Positions 5,829 to 6,747 of a stretch of DNA of 6,747 nt are shown here, in pieces. A program made the translations under genes and the position numbers. The stretch's first letter is position 1, and every line of letters starts with the position of its first letter. A model generated the notes under the pieces. It had not been told where the DNA came from. It did not search any database and saw only the letters and a list, made by a program, of their open reading frames with translations. The DNA comes from Pseudomonadota bacterium (GTDB lineage: Bacteria > Myxococcota > Bradymonadia > UBA4248). The stretch covers positions 1-6,747 of the forward strand of contig JAGACY010000386.1 of NCBI GenBank assembly GCA_017613855.1, read 5' to 3'.

Positions 5829-6473
5829 TTACATCTTATCGACAAATTCGTACCGATCGCGCAGCTCAAGATAATTCAGGAAACGGTCATACTCATCATT
5901 ATTCACGATGGAATAGACATTTTCCTTCGACAGATTGATGAGATTCTTTTCGACCAAAAGATCGAGCGCTTTTTTGAGTTCGGCAGGATCGATCGCGAGT
6001 GCATCTGCAAGATCTTCGGGCACCGTCGCCTTATTGGGCGCTTCGCTGTTCTGAATCTCGTGGCGCAGCTGAAGCATGACGCGGCCAAGTGAATTCCGAA
6101 TCTGCATCACAGAAACGCGGAACTGGGCTTCATTCAGACGTCCAGCGAGTTTTTTGAGCATACGCATCGAAAGCTCAGCATTGCTGCGAACGAGCGATTC
6201 AAACAGGGCGGCATCGACAATCAACAGTCTGGCCTTCTCGACAACTGTTGCCGTCACGGGCTGCGGCCCGCCGGTTACCAACGAAAGTTCACCACAAAAC
6301 TCGCCAGGCCCCAGGGTTTCAATCAAAACTTCCTGCGAACAGACGCGCTTCGTCAACTGAACATGGCCTTCATTAATAATCCACAATTTGCTTCCGGGAT
6401 CGCCTTCGTAAAAAAGAACCGCACCAGAATCAAAAGATTTGCCATGTTTTGCCAACGCCTGCTCAATATCCAT
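5829..6473 (-). CDS. Crp/Fnr-family protein with cyclic nucleotide-binding-like domain and winged helix
   Basis: A 214-residue protein of the usual family length. Residues 1-100 form a cNMP-binding-type beta barrel (FYEGDPGSKLWIINEGHVQL, 21-40; phosphate cassette GEFCGELSLVTGGPQPVTA, 57-75), residues about 100-140 the long dimer helix, and 150-200 a winged helix domain (TVPEDLADALAIDPAELKKA, 150-169). The cassette keeps Gly61-Glu62-Leu63 but lacks the Arg that binds the cyclic phosphate in cAMP receptors (Pro70-Gln-Pro-Val here), and no Fe-S cysteine set is present. The recognition helix, normally like SRETVSR, reads DPAELKK, so DNA binding of the classical kind is uncertain. Start 6473 follows GAGG by 9 bases. 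It probably senses some signal other than cAMP; targets are unknown. The gene is monocistronic judging by its terminator unless read-through reaches folC. Confidence 0.85.
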   Translation of the reverse strand: MDIEQALAKHGKSFDSGAVLFYEGDPGSKLWIINEGHVQLTKRVCSQEVLIETLGPGEFCGELSLVTGGPQPVTATVVEKARLLIVDAALFESLVRSNAELSMRMLKKLAGRLNEAQFRVSVMQIRNSLGRVMLQLRHEIQNSEAPNKATVPEDLADALAIDPAELKKALDLLVEKNLINLSKENVYSIVNNDEYDRFLNYLELRDRYEFVDKM

Positions 6474-6564
6474 AACCTATGTCCTCATTAAAAAGTGGAA
6501 AAAAAATTCCTTGTCTGTCTCTACCACATCTCGGGTCATTTGAAAAATCATTTTCATTTTTTGG

Positions 6565-6598
6565 AGCGCGCCTATGCCTTCGGCATACGGCTTGCGCT
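6565..6598. repeat. Palindromic element copy 3a (opposite orientation)
   Basis: On the plus strand AGCGC (6565-6569), GCC (6570-6572), TATGCC (6573-6578), loop TTC, GGCATA (6582-6587), unpaired C6588, GGC (6589-6591), TT, GCGCT (6594-6598). Read on the minus strand this gives outer stem, unpaired G, TAT...ATA, outer stem, the same plan as at 1253 and 4391-4462, but with different stem sequence. It lies upstream of the crp-like gene, about 90 bases before its start. Confidence 0.65.
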
Positions 6599-6602
6599 GC
6601 TC

Positions 6603-6651
6603 GCCTATGTGCACGAGACGCGCTTTCGCACGTCTCCGCTGCACATACGGC
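6603..6651. repeat. Palindromic element copy 3b (opposite orientation, long form)
   Basis: On the plus strand GCC (6603-6605), TATGTGCA (6606-6613), an inner arm GAGACG (6615-6620) with CGTCTC (6631-6636), TGCACATA (6640-6647), unpaired C6648, GGC (6649-6651). It shares the edges CGCCTATG...CATACGGCT(T/C)GC with copy 3a, four bases away, but encloses a much longer inner hairpin. The remaining intergenic sequence (6474-6564 and 6652-6747) is A/T-rich runs and small stems with no gene I can support. Confidence 0.65.
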
Positions 6652-6689
6652 TCGCAAATTTTTTTGTTTCCCCCAAACGGGAAAACTCA

Positions 6690-6718
6690 ACCCGCTGCCA
6701 TAAAAAATGGACTCGGGT
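6690..6718 (-). other. Hairpin near the right edge
   Basis: ACCCG (6690-6694) pairs with CGGGT (6714-6718), and CCAT (6698-6701) with ATGG (6707-6710), separated by a three-by-three internal loop and closed by an A-run loop. Read on the minus strand, a short T-containing stretch follows (TTGAGTTTT), so it might end the transcript of a gene lying beyond the right edge. The evidence is weak. Confidence 0.25.
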
Positions 6719-6747
6719 GTCCCATCTTGGGGGCTCTGTTATACAAG

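Noticed and set aside
6463..6690. 75-codon minus-strand frame overlapping the crp-like start, and the opposing plus-strand frame
   Set aside because: Both consist mostly of the palindrome pair at 6565-6651 and show low-complexity Arg/Ala-rich translation with no start signals.
6605..6745. Minus-strand frame open from the right edge to a TAG inside palindrome 3b
   Set aside because: It could be the tail of a gene beyond the edge, but 46 codons with no recognisable motif are not enough to call it.
6690..6747. tRNA gene or start of a divergent plus-strand gene (ATG at 6707)
   Set aside because: No cloverleaf can be drawn, and the 13-codon open stretch has no ribosome-binding site.

Overview
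The window looks like a stretch of chromosome from a Gram-negative delta-proteobacterial-type organism, most plausibly Myxococcota or a relative. This is inferred from gene style: a lipobox lipoprotein built from six-cysteine modules, a secreted amidohydrolase with a DERFDHRHDWRK-type insert and a C-terminal thrombospondin type 3 calcium-binding tail, plus a LuxC-family acyl-CoA reductase and a Crp-like protein. Base composition looks balanced (not counted). No mobile-element gene, CRISPR array, rRNA or tRNA was recognised.

All five supported genes lie on the minus strand. Reading in the direction of transcription, from right to left: a Crp/Fnr-like cyclic-nucleotide-binding-domain protein (5829-6473) ending in a clear intrinsic terminator; folC (4463-5776), which starts only 11 bases past that terminator; a 97-residue exported Cys/His-rich protein with four 9-residue repeats (3965-4258); a 784-residue multidomain lipoprotein amidohydrolase (1420-3774); and a LuxC-like acyl-CoA reductase (1-1154) that runs off the left edge. 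Apart from crp-like/folC the genes are separated by 170 to 270 bases of structured intergenic DNA, so they look like separate transcription units, and no shared pathway links them.

The most unusual signal is in the gaps. Three intergenic regions (1210-1280, 4391-4462, 6565-6651) each hold a pair of imperfect palindromes of one design: an outer stem whose sequence differs from copy to copy but always pairs, a single unpaired G on the 5' side, then TAT...ATA closing an inner stem. In the first two regions the core is nearly the same (TATTGGCC-loop-GGCCAATA); in the third the pair lies in the opposite orientation with a different inner stem. The compensating differences in the outer stems suggest selection on a folded form, as in REP/BIME-type elements or a structured RNA. 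This is the best candidate here for something undescribed.

Other points of interest are the unusual domain set of the lipoprotein, the 27-bp tandem repeat in the small Cys-rich gene, non-consensus residues at expected cofactor or ligand positions in the LuxC-like, FolC and Crp-like proteins, and the terminator directly ahead of folC.
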